Source: Cristatella mucedo
Taxonomy: Eukaryota; Bryozoa; Phylactolaemata; Cristatellidae
Length of the DNA: 64,000 nt
Assembly (NCBI GenBank): GCA_009760855.2
Contig: WPIO01000011.1
Coordinates: forward strand, 6,198,501-6,262,500
Direction of reading: 5' to 3'
Below are positions 54,681 through 64,000 of the stretch, piece after piece (positions within the stretch are counted from its first letter, which is position 1; each line of letters opens with the position of its first letter). A program made the translations under genes and the position numbers. The notes beneath the pieces were generated by a model. It was not told the origin of the DNA. It did not search any database and was given only the letters and a program-made list of their open reading frames with translations.

Positions 54681-55334
54681 AAATACGTTCTCCTAATGAA
54701 ATGAAAAGAATTGATTCATGAAAATCGATTAATGGAAGGAATGATTCTCTCAATACGTTCAACCTGCAGAGATCTGATGCTTGCACAGCGTTATTGCACT
54801 GTCGCCCTTGTTTCCATCGTGTCATCTCGGACGTTTGGTTGCTTATAGACTCGTAGTGCCAGTGACAGCGTCAAGTTAGCTTGCAGCTACGAGTTATCGT
54901 CCGAATTGCGGATTCGAGATGGGAGTCGGTGTCGAGCGTTCTCATATTGCCTGTTCTATCTTCATTCTACAATATGCAGCAGGCCGTCAACAGAGTCACA
55001 CATCCTCTATGCGTGCCGTCAGCACCTCGATATCAACCACAGATAGCTGCAGTTGACAACCATATGAAGATTGCCTTCATGGTCACATACAGCTCTTTGA
55101 GCCACCTCTTTGGCACGTCGCCTCCGGACGATATAACCTCTCAGCGATAAGAAATCGGTGACTCTGAGGCACTAACAGAAAACCGTAACTACGTACGTTT
55201 CTGCAATTTCGCCGAAACAACCTCGCTGGATCCGTAAGGCAACAGCACTAGCCTAATAAAATAATCCAGAACTTGAGTACACTGCATCATCTTCTTGGCT
55301 GGAAACGCAGTCAAGCCAGAAAGTAACATCGTTG
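54681..55334. other. No recognised gene
   Basis: The 89-codon frame at 54881-55150 has no motif. Nothing else was seen. Confidence 0.3.
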
Positions 55335-55607
55335 TCCTTGCATAAAGATATCACCATTAGAACAGCATTTAGTGAGTCTCCGTGATTCTTTCTTTATGTG
55401 CTTATGCGTGCTGACACTGTGCATGCTGCCACTAAATCACACTTGCATGCTGACCATGTGCATGTCCACAGCTAACCATGCTATTCACGTTGTTTATCAA
55501 ACATGATATCACTCACCATTCAATCGCGTTTCCCTTTGCAGAAAATGTAAAGAGCTTAGAAATAGATTGAGTTCTCTGAGGGCGATTTATCAAGTGCATT
55601 GTTAATA
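55335..55607 (+). mobile_element. Family A LINE 3' UTR and tail
   Basis: It starts near tagaacagcatttagtgag (end of ORF2), then gctgacactgtgcatgctgc, gtttatcaaacatgatatca and tttgcagaaaatgtaaagag, and ends agaaatagattgagttctct, gggcgatttatcaagtgcat at 55605. No coding part remains. Confidence 0.85.
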
Positions 55608-56774
55608 TATTTATGCCTAGTTCCGACCATACATGACTTGTAAATTGACATGAAAACATGCTCAAACGATCGACATCGCGAGACACTACCATTGGCTGAA
55701 CGTCATATGGCAGTATTTAGATGTATTGCTGTCGAGAGTGTGGATTGTCAGCATAAAGATTTATACTGAGGTCTAAAGTGAGAGTCAGAAATATCTATTG
55801 CAGCTGTTGTTGTTAGCCGAAAGTCTGTGAAGAGTAAGGCTTAGTGTGGCACAAAACTGGAAATTGAGCGTACTTTCATGGGGAGCAGGCTCGGTCTTGC
55901 AACGGTTAATCTTGAAGATGCAAAAGAAGATGTAGAAGAATTTGACCATGGTAGCACAGGTGCAGGCACATGACCGAGGTCGTATGTTCAAATATTTCAG
56001 TGAATGATCATTTATTGCCATATTAAAGCAGAGGCGTTAGATATGAAGGCTGTTCTGAAAATAGACACATGAGGCTTTTTAATCAGGTAATATTAGTTTT
56101 TGAAATAGGGAAGCCCAAAAGATCGCTTGAGAAACCCGAGATTGGGCTTTTACATGAGAGCTTTGAAAAGGCTATTGATAACTTGCACGTGTCTAGCACT
56201 TTAGCCTGTGCTGACGATACCAGGTACGAAGTGGTCTATCTTCGTGAGCCGGTTATAGCCACCGATGAGCCTGCGACTGTTGCAACTTGCTTCAAGACTG
56301 CTACTGCTCAAAATGTCGATGTTAATGGACTTTCTCTGACTAAAAGCCTACTGCAGATGTCTGCGCTACAAGTAGCGTGCTTGTAGCTAAGCCTTGCTAG
56401 ATGCCAGACGACGATCTTTGTATTGGCGATCATTCGGGTATTGACAAGGTTAAAAGTCCAACGATACGTTTTGTTATGCCCAACTCTATCGACATCAGCA
56501 GAAACGTACTTTAACTATGCTTACCCTGGAAAACCTGAACTGTGCTTTTACACATGCACAAAGTAAATGTTTAATCTTGCATTGCCGACTCAGGGCTTAA
56601 GGTCGTACCACCTCAACAGACTCTTCTTTGCGAATATATTGTGTCAACTAAACATTAAGCTTGGCAGAAAGCCATATTGCATGTGTGCATGTACCGGCTT
56701 GGCTATAGCTTGATTTATATAAAATATCAATTTTTGCACACGGACTCTCTGTGCATAAGCGAAACGCATAGCTA
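55608..56774. other. No recognised gene; 105-codon frame of unknown meaning
   Basis: The plus frame 56069-56386 (105 codons) has balanced composition and no membrane segment or motif. Splice-like sites were not evident. It is listed as a possible exon or chance frame. The remainder is featureless. Confidence 0.3.
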
Positions 56775-57391
56775 AATAATAATAATAAGAATAATAATGC
56801 ACTTCATAAAGCGCCCTCAGAGAACTCAATCTCTCTCTAGGTGCTTTAAATTTGCTGCAAAGGTAAATACAATTAAATGGTGAGTGATATCATGCTTGAT
56901 AAACAAACAAAATGAATAACATGGTTAGGGGAGATACGCACAGGGTCAGCACGCAAATGTGGTTAGTGGCAGCATGCAGTGTCAGCAAGCCTAAGCACAT
57001 CAAGGACGAATCACAGGGACCCACTTTATGCTGTCCTAAATAGGTGTGTTTTAAGATTTTTTTAAATGTGGTCAGGTCAGGGGATGTTCTGACGCAGGTC
57101 GGGAGGGAGTTCCAGGCTTTGGAGGCATACGAACTAAATGCACGGTCTCCAAAGGATTTAAGGTTTGTACGAGGTATTTCTAGACTGTTGGATTCCGAAA
57201 AGCGGGTGGTACGATGCTTGGCCTGATGGGGGAGTAGATCTGAGAGATAGGCTGGAGCCGAACAATGAAGTGACCTAAAAGTGAGCGACAAAACCTTGAA
57301 GTCAATCCGTTTCTTGACGTGTAGCCAGTGCAGGTCGATGAGAAGTGGAGTAATGCGGCAACTGCGACGCTCATGACTGACAAGCCTAGCT
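56775..57391 (-). mobile_element. Family A LINE 3' part
   Basis: An (AAT)n tail lies at 56775-56798. Then come the 3' UTR and an ORF2 C-terminal frame (56890-57399) with [40 protein letters not shown] and [16 protein letters not shown]. It is truncated at the SLARLVSHERRSC block. The frame is open to the C-terminus except for an altered last segment. Confidence 0.9.
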
Positions 57392-58140
57392 AAACTCATT
57401 GCTGGGTATAAAAAAAGTGTACAACATTATGGTCGGTTTTGCTATTTCAAACCATTGGCCCGTCGGACCCTAATCGTATGATTAAGTATATTAATATTTG
57501 AGTATCTGAGTAACGACGGGTTAGCAAATTAACCAGTACAATTTTAAAAGTGAAGCCATGACTTTGTGAGTAAGTCCCCCATACCTAAGGAACGGTCTCC
57601 AAGGTTGTTGTACCATCTCAGAATATTACGAGCACTATTGTTATGGTACATCTATAGTTTTTTGTCATGCGAATACCATAAAAATAAAGATAATAAACTA
57701 TCTTGCATAAGCAGTAAGAATACAAATTCCTATTTACATAATTCAAAATACCCTATTGCATTATTTACGAGTTTTTCAAGTTCGGGCTTTTTATGAATGC
57801 AACGTATAAGTGTGCCCTAAATTATCCTGTGCTGCAATTGAAAGTAGAGGTCTCTCTTCACAGTTCGCATTCTATCTTGGCTAATGTCCCGAACGAATCG
57901 CTGGTATGTCGTGGCTTTTTTTACGATCAGAAAGCATTTTAGCTTTGGCTACCCATGCCCTAGGTTGGTTGAATAATTTTAGCAAACTTAAGCTTTATTG
58001 AACCTGCATAACTGCAATAACGTAGTTGCCGTTCTAAGCAATAATTGCGCAAAATGTATTTACTCACGCTAAATTTATTCGTGCCCCTCCCCCGTTGGTA
58101 GCATGCTATGGCTTTCTTCAAATTCTAGCATTACGTTTAA
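57392..58140. other. No recognised gene
   Basis: AT-rich. The 76-codon frame at 57566-57796 has no motif. Confidence 0.3.
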
Positions 58141-58274
58141 TATGTTTATTGCGTTTTCGGCTGGTAGCTATGACCACGTTTAGGTTCCGGTCGTTCACAA
58201 CCACTAGCATTCTATTTAGGTACAGCCTCGCTGCCATTATTTTAATAGCACTCGGAGAAAACGCAATAAACATA
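58141..58274. mobile_element. Small inverted-repeat element (MITE-like)
   Basis: 58141-58158 (TATGTTTATTGCGTTTTC) and 58257-58274 are exact 18-bp reverse complements, 98 bp apart. The total length (134 bp), AT-rich termini and lack of coding capacity fit a miniature inverted-repeat transposon. No clear target-site duplication is visible (left flank gtttaa, right flank ctgagg), so the class is uncertain. The 68-codon plus frame across it is incidental. Confidence 0.5.
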
Positions 58275-58302
58275 CTGAGGGTGATTGCTCTGTGGCTATA
58301 AT

Positions 58303-59165
58303 CATAGTAATAATAATAAAACGTTTGATAAAGTTTACCCTGAAAACTGAATCTCTTTTTACGCTCTTTGCCTTTGCAGCAAAGGAAACACGATCGAATA
58401 TTGAATGGAATCATGCTTGATAAACAACGCAAACAACATGATTAGAATTGACTTGCATAGCCTCCGCATACAAGTGTGGTTACTGGCAGCTTGCACTAGT
58501 ATCAGCACGCATAAGCAAATAAAGGAAGGATTGTAAGAACGAACTAAATTTTGTCATAAATAGGTACGTTTTTGGTTTCTTTTAAATGCGGTTAAGTAGG
58601 GGGATGTCGTGACGAAAGTCGGAAGTGAGTTATAGGCTTTCGGAGCGTACAATTTAATAGCACGGCTTCCAAAGGAATTGAGGTTTGCAGTTGAGGTTTG
58701 TAGTTGTAGTTTGTAGGTTTGTAGTTTTTTTTGAGTTATCGCAAGCACTGAGATTTTGAAAAGCAGGTGGCACAATGCTGTACCCAGTGGGGCAGTACAT
58801 CCGTTAGATAGGCTGGAGCGAAAGAATGAAGGGACCTAAACGTGAGCGAGCAAACCTTAATAATAATAATAATAATAATGCACTTGATAAAGCGCCCTCA
58901 GAGAACTAAATCTCTCTTTCTAGGCGTTTTATATTTTCTGCAAATGGAAATGATATTGACGTCATTGCCATTGCAGACTGGTAGCTAGTGAAGTTTGGCG
59001 AGAAGTGGTGCTGTGTGTCAACTGCGACATTCTCGACTGACAAGCCTAGCTGCAAAGTTTTGCATCAGCAGTAAGTGCCTGATTGGACTTGCGGGTAGGC
59101 CAGCAAGCAGTGAGTTACAGAAGGCAAGACGAGATGTCACAAATGCATGGACCAAGTGTTATTGG
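58303..59165 (-). mobile_element. Family A LINE 3' part, interrupted
   Basis: The 3' end at 58303-58400 (gataaagtttaccctgaaaa, degraded) is followed by 3' UTR, the ORF2 end (RNQKRTYL at 58555) and the block to aaacctt at 58857. After an inserted tail the element resumes near 58957 (gactggtagctagtg) and runs to gtcacaaatgcatggacc at about 59150. A local expansion of ttgaggtttg(c/t)agttg occurs at 58676-58730. Confidence 0.8.
58858..58955 (-). mobile_element. Second 3' tail nested in a family A copy
   Basis: (AAT)n at 58860-58880, then gcacttgataaagcgccctc and ttttctgcaaatgg: a ~95-bp family A-type 3' end placed within the older family A copy around it, same strand. It could be a very short LINE insertion or an S2 SINE tail. 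Confidence 0.7.
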
Positions 59166-59689
59166 TATCCCTGGAATAAGTGGAATAGGCAACTTCAATC
59201 TTTAATCTGTAATCTTTAACCAACTTTACCTTAATGCTTACCTACTTTCCCACCAGCTTAAAATATTCACTAATATATGAATAGCTTTTAAATCTTGATA
59301 ATTTTAACACATTGTCCCGATGATTTTGTTTCATTGATCGAGTAACAGGGTTACCCATTAGTCCTTCAGTTACTAAATAAAAATAAGAAGGACTTTAATA
59401 AGCATGTCTCTATCAACATGCACTAGTGCTAAGCAGACTTTGATCCTATTGCTGCTTTATTGCAATATTCAAGCTTTTTCCTCTTAGCCCGATCATATAG
59501 TATTATCTTAGCAGATCAATATTTGTCAAAAAATGCAGTCTTAATATTAGTTTGTCTGTAGGTTGGTCATTGCAGCTTATCATTCGCTCAGCTATGCGAT
59601 AGCACCGGTAGCCCTCAAATTGTCCACGTAAATATCATAAACCATCAAATTTCATTCGTTGGTTAACACTTTTTGAACGAACTAAGGTG
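59166..59689. other. No recognised gene
   Basis: Nothing was recognised apart from a tandem aatctttaatctgtaatc near 59199. Confidence 0.3.
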
Positions 59690-60683
59690 AGTGAATTTTC
59701 ACTACGTCCTTAAAATGCCTTAAAGGTAGCAGGCTCTCGCCAAAGGAGAGGTTAATCCTGGCAATGCATTTCAATCAGAGCAATAGCAATGCATTGACAC
59801 ACTGCTAATGCCTGGTAAACCCTTAAGGCCGGAGAAGAGAACTGTCGAGCCTGTCGAGTCCAATGAGGTCGATTTCCTTCAGCAAATCGTATGTATACCT
59901 AATGCGAAATATTATAAATACTCATTCACTGATTCAAAGTCCAAAGCACTAATACCTGATATTTTATTACGCAATGCTTGCTACGCATCTTTCAAAAAGC
60001 GACACGACGGTAATGAAAGAAGGAATATTCATGGCATAGCCCCCTAAGAGGAGCTAATATGCATTCACGTGCTTCGAGTATGCGATGGGGCTCAAGCACA
60101 CGACCTCGGTCATCGAATGCATTCACATTGACCATTGCTGAGACAATCCTCTTTACCACTGGGACAAACCAGCTCGGTAATGCTAGAACATTTGAGACAG
60201 GGAAAGAAATGGAGCATTAATGGCGTAGCCTGGAGTCGGATATGTTAATGAAGCATAGTCAAAAAAATTAATCTAGGGTGGAGTTAAACCAGAGAATTTT
60301 AAACCGCAGTAAAGCAAACAGAGAAAGAGACCGACAGACAGAGAGACGGATAAGCAGAAAGGCAGACAGACAGATAGACAGAGAGACAAATACCAAGAGA
60401 AATATAGTGAGATAAAAATAGCAGAATTAAACGTATGCATATTAACAGACACTGAGAGAGGCACAGGCGGAGTTCGAAGCTGAAAAGGCAAGGTTGAAAA
60501 GACAGAGAGACCAACCTAAGAGTCCGTGAACATTAGCTGATAAACAAAGAGAAGATGCAACTACTGGTGAGGCCTCGAAAGAGAGATTCAGATACAATAT
60601 ATACCTAAATATGTACATACACTACCTATGTAATGTGGAGTCAGAAATAAAGGTGACACAAATAATGATCTTTCTGCTCAGGT

Positions 60684-60944
60684 CGGCACCTGTGGTTGGG
60701 CTATGCTGTTTACGTGGTGCTGGCCACGTTTCTGAGAATCATTGCCGTCGGCTTACCTCAAGAGCTACCCTGAGCCGACAAAAGCACGTCGCAGCCGCTG
60801 ATTTTCGACGAGATACTTCGCCAGAACGTGGAGATGCACAACCGGAATGCCATTGCCGATTCTACGTTCAACACTGGCATCATTGATGTGCCGGCAGCCC
60901 AGGCCAACTTGGCGTTCATGTGCGTCACGATGGCTTGTGATAAG
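60684..60944 (+). pseudogene. Exon-like stretch in block copy 2, unknown family
   Basis: After tttctgctcag, one frame reads GYAVYVVLATFLRIIAVGLP, a TGA a few codons later, then ADKSTSQPLIFDEILRQNVE, MHNRNAIADSTFNTGIIDVP and AAQANLAFMCVTMACDKN until the LINE insertion. One stop in about 85 codons, a hydrophobic segment and ordinary residue use hint at a former exon. Copy 1 shows only a loose counterpart (LSIFHFLFGLLSEV). The family was not recognised. Confidence 0.35.
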
Positions 60945-62125
60945 AATACTAATAATGCACTTGATAAAGCACCGTCAGATAACCAAATCTCTCTCTAGGC
61001 GCTTTAAGTTTGCTGCAAAGGGAAATGCAATTGAATGGTGAGTAAAATCATGCTTGATAAACAAACAAAAGGGTTAGGGGTGACATGCACAGGGTCAGCA
61101 TGTAAATGTGGTTAGTGGCAGCATGCACAGTGTCAGCACCCATAAGCACATCAAGGACGAATCACAGGGACCCACGAAATGCTGTCCTAAATAGCTGTGT
61201 TTTTAAATTCCTTTAAAATGTGGTCAGGTCAGGGGATGTTCTGAAGCAGGTCGGGAGGAAGTTCCACGCTTTGGGAGCATACGGACTGAATGCACGGTCT
61301 CCAAAGGGTTTGAGGTTTGTACAGGGTATGTGTAGACTGTTGGATTCCGAAAAGCAGGTGGTACGATGCTTGGTCTGATGGGGGAGTAGATCTGAGAGAT
61401 AGGCTGGAGCCGAAGAATGAAGTGACCTAAAAGTTAGCGACAAAATCTTGAAGTCAATCCGTTGCTAGACTGGTAGCCAGTGCAGGTCGACGAGAAGTGG
61501 AGTAATGTGCCAACTGCGATGGTCATCACAGACAAGCCTAGCTGTGGAGTTTTGCACCAGCTGCAATCGCCCAATCGCACATGCCGGTAGGCCAGCGAGC
61601 AGTGAATTGCAGAAGTCGAGACGGGATGTCACGAATGCATGGACCAACTTGGACGTGGTATCCTTATCTAAACGAGCTTTAATTTGACTAATGTTATGAA
61701 GCTGAAAATAGGCAAATTTGACTGTGGACCTGATGTGGTCGTCTAACGAGAGGTCGCTTTGGAATATGACACCTGATTTCGAGCTGATTCAACTGGAGAT
61801 ATGCTGGCAGAGCCAATTCTGAGCGTCAGCCTTTCCAGTTTGTGAATCACACTGGGTTTACCCATAACTAGTAAGTTAGTTTTATTGTCATTTAGTTTTA
61901 GAAAATGTGCTGCCATCTATGTGCGGATGTCATCAATACATGCAGCAAGTGAGTTGAGAGAATTTGAGGTGCTCGAAGGCAGGGAGGGATCAAAGCAAAG
62001 GTACAAGGGAGTTTCATCCGCATAGAAGTGAAAGCCTAGATTGTGCTTGGCAATCACATCAGCAAGAGGGAAAGTATAGGCCGTGAAAATAACCGGACCT
62101 AGCACGGAGCCCTGAGGTACGCCAT
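60945..62125 (-). mobile_element. Family A LINE, 5'-truncated, inserted in the large block
   Basis: The 3' tail is at 60945-60955 (short). Then follow the 3' UTR, the ORF2 C-terminus ([20 protein letters not shown] at 61213-61443), the [20 protein letters not shown] block (61465-61647) and RT motif C as FYADETPLYLCFDP (YADD altered to YADE, near 62010). It is truncated at the GVPQGS segment (62125). The other copy of the block has no insertion here. Confidence 0.9.
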
Positions 62126-62700
62126 TTGCTTGTGGCTCTAGGGCTGAGAGGTGGCTCTGTTGCCACTAGCTCTGCAGGCTGAGATCGAGTGAACCGGCTG
62201 CCTAATCGATATTGGAGGAGCAGCCAATGGTTTTTTCTAAATCAGAGCTACAGCGACAGAATTAGTGTCTATACTTAGTCTTTTATCTACCAACTCGAAG
62301 CCTAAGCAAATCAAGTCGATTCGGCTGGTACTAGGTAATCCAAGAGTCTAGGCTGAAACCGCTTGCCGATGAGGCCTCCTTGCATCTGCCTCATAGGCAT
62401 CAATTCCTCTCACCGCCTATCATCTACATGTCTTGATTGCAGGACGTGACTCCAACTTGTCTCGTTTTTGTCAGTGGTTTGCATCATCTACTTGGCTTTC
62501 GCGAAATCTATATTTGACAACCAGCCAAAGTCAACAAATAACTTCAGTTTGATGAGATTAGGGCCGGCTGCTTGCCTACTGCTAGCCACTCGACAGAGGC
62601 ATGAACAGCCGTGGGCAGCATGAAGCAGCCTGCCCTCTTCGAGCAATCAGGCATTGACCTGCTGGCTGCAATGCTTGCAAGCAGGAATTCGAGGGACTGA

Positions 62701-63084
62701 AGTGGAACCTACATTTGAGTGTTGTAGCTAAGACAGAATTATTTAACGTCCATCGCTAGCAAGCCGTTTAGGAAATATCTGAGTGCGACCTTTTAACTTA
62801 AGTCAAGTAATAAATAACGACTAATTTACAAATATTAATCTGATTATGAATACATTAATAAATAATGTATAACAAGCTGCATGCATATTATTTTCATATG
62901 TAAAATCAGCTATAGTGTTATACGAATTAACATCTGTTTTCCCAACACAAGAGTGCACGCCTATAGTTAACTCTATGACGTGCAGTAATGTCAAGGCAGA
63001 TTTACTTTAAACAAGCTGATTGCTATTATTAAGTGTTATAAGCTTCGCTCTCACGCTGCAAAAGAAAACAGCACACTCACAGCT
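62701..63084. other. No recognised gene; AT-rich
   Basis: 62800-62960 is AT-rich without a repeat structure that I can define. Confidence 0.3.
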
Positions 63085-63535
63085 TCATTCGGTGCCAATC
63101 ATGTGATCCTTTCAGTCGTCAGGTCTCACAGAATAACCGGAAGCGCTTGGAGCTCGCCCAGTTGTTCTGCCGAGATTGCACTGCAGGGATGCAACGACTG
63201 AATCGCTTCCTCGGCGACTAGATCATTCAATACGGAGCCTGCATCCATGCTGGTTAAATATAGAACTAGAAATAGTAGTATTTCGCATTCCACTGCCTGA
63301 TGGACTTCGGAGGGACCCACTAGCTGCTGATGGACGGTCATCGATCAGACTAAGGGTATCGGCCACATATCTGTCAGGCTCAGGAAAGCACGGCTGCCTG
63401 TTCTCTTTCAAATGACTTCTGCTGCCTGTAACGATTTTTTGTAGCCGTCAAGTTTGCCAGTGTTTTTTTTATCCTTTTAAACGTGCAAATAAATTCAAGT
63501 TGCTCGCTCAATCGCTTACTGTCGCAATGGAGAAT
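63085..63535 (+). repeat. Dispersed repeat R1, copy 2
   Basis: It matches 16311-16780 on the same strand, with many substitutions and a ~25-bp deletion after ccacatatctg (63370). It ends near ctcgctcaatcgcttactgt, whereas copy 1 continues a further ~240 bp, so this copy is truncated on the right. Confidence 0.7.
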
Positions 63536-63599
63536 GAACAATTCGCGGAACTTAAAAACAGATAAATGCTCGTTAGATGAGACTCGAGTACCGTTCCGC

Positions 63600-63655
63600 A
63601 TGAAGAAAATTCCATCAGAGGTGTAACATTTGAGCACACAACCTCATGTGCCAGA
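63600..63655 (-). mobile_element. tRNA-headed SINE fragment
   Basis: The reverse complement reads ggcacatgaggttgtgtgct and caaatgttac, resembling the B-box half of the S1/S2 heads (gaggttgtgggttcgattcc). No tail was identified. Confidence 0.4.
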
Positions 63656-63960
63656 CCTAACGTTGTTTTTGATCATTTTATTAGAATATCCCTATCAACG
63701 TCGTAAAAAGTAGACAACAACTTAAGCAAGGCCAGCTCAGTAGCATTTAAACCGATGCGAACCCGCTGGACGTCTATGCTTACAGGAAGGAGAGAAGGTT
63801 CAGTGAAAGGCCTCCTATTGATTCAGGGAGGAGGTTTTTCAAACGATTTATACTTTCAACACATTATACAAGCTGCTTATCGACAAGTTTCTTGGCATAG
63901 AAAAGACTACTGCGACAACTAAATAAAATCTAGACTTTTTCATTTTGTATTGGCTTGATC
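63640..63960 (-). mobile_element. Very old LINE RT remnant (family B-like)
   Basis: The minus strand near 63740-63655 translates as LLSTFYDVDRDILIK, stop, SKTTLGL, lining up with AFDTIDHEVLLERLRTTIGL. Near 63890, a KKLV..KQLVQH-like segment (agaaacttgtcgataagcagcttg, read in pieces) fits the upstream RT block. It is heavily decayed and comparable in age to 22340-22870. Confidence 0.5.
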
Positions 63961-64000
63961 GAATTACGTGTACGCTTTTTAAATTGTTATTAAAGTAGAG

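Larger units (their letters stand above)
59690..62700 (+). repeat. Large dispersed block, copy 2, split by a LINE
   Basis: Colinear with 34140-36090. The left part is 59690-60940 and the right part 62126-62700, with a family A LINE between them. It lacks the family A tail found at 34364-34500 in copy 1. The purine-rich tract is short here (60315-60400). At 60684 a pyrimidine tract and CAG (tttctgctcag) precede an almost open stretch to 60950, as in copy 1 at 35538. Confidence 0.78.

Overview
The window is repeat-rich nuclear DNA from an animal, most likely an invertebrate; I cannot narrow it further. The grounds are: L2/CR1-clade non-LTR retrotransposons with (ATT)n-type 3' tails, tRNA-headed SINEs, satellite and minisatellite arrays, a type II membrane protein gene with a Kozak start and an upstream splice-acceptor-like site, and no operon-like gene packing. 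Only one intact host-type gene is supported: a HtrL/YibB-family, Golgi-style membrane protein at 42132-43220. A broken duplicate of it lies at 52519-53670.

Layout. 1-1400: no gene, one SINE. 1410-12937: head-to-tail array of about eleven ~960-bp monomers, interrupted by a 5'-truncated LINE (family A, 4355-5889). Each monomer ends in a ~165-bp segment that matches the 3' end of a second LINE family (family B). The right edge of the array runs into a longer piece of family B (12938-14755), itself split by another family A copy (13008-14403). 14756-22340: no recognised gene, two copies of an unclassified dispersed repeat (R1), LINE pieces, GC-rich stretches and a (TG)n tract. 22340-27119: AT-rich, with a very old LINE remnant and a diverged satellite-like fragment. 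27120-34120: dense LINE and SINE pieces with nested insertions. 34140-36090: a ~1.9-kb block that recurs at 59690-62700, each copy carrying a different family A insertion. 38166-41125: a large inverted repeat whose arms differ by a SINE insertion, a ~220-bp (CT)n tract and a short duplication. 41450-43220 and 51786-53560: the duplicated HtrL/YibB segment (intact and broken copies). 46331-47434: two adjacent minisatellites with blockwise variants. 53671-63960: LINE pieces, an unknown decayed coding stretch (54218-54680), an 18-bp inverted-repeat element (58141-58274), the second copy of the large block and a third R1 copy.

How the pieces relate. Family A copies sit inside family B copies (13008-14403, 32497-32937), inside the satellite and inside the ~1.9-kb block, so family A was active later than all of these. 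One SINE family (S2) ends in a sequence like the family A 3' end, the usual sign that a SINE borrows a LINE's machinery. The satellite carries the family B 3' end. The window therefore shows two non-autonomous lineages, each built on the tail of a different LINE. All identities were judged by eye; no alignment, database search or divergence figure was computed.
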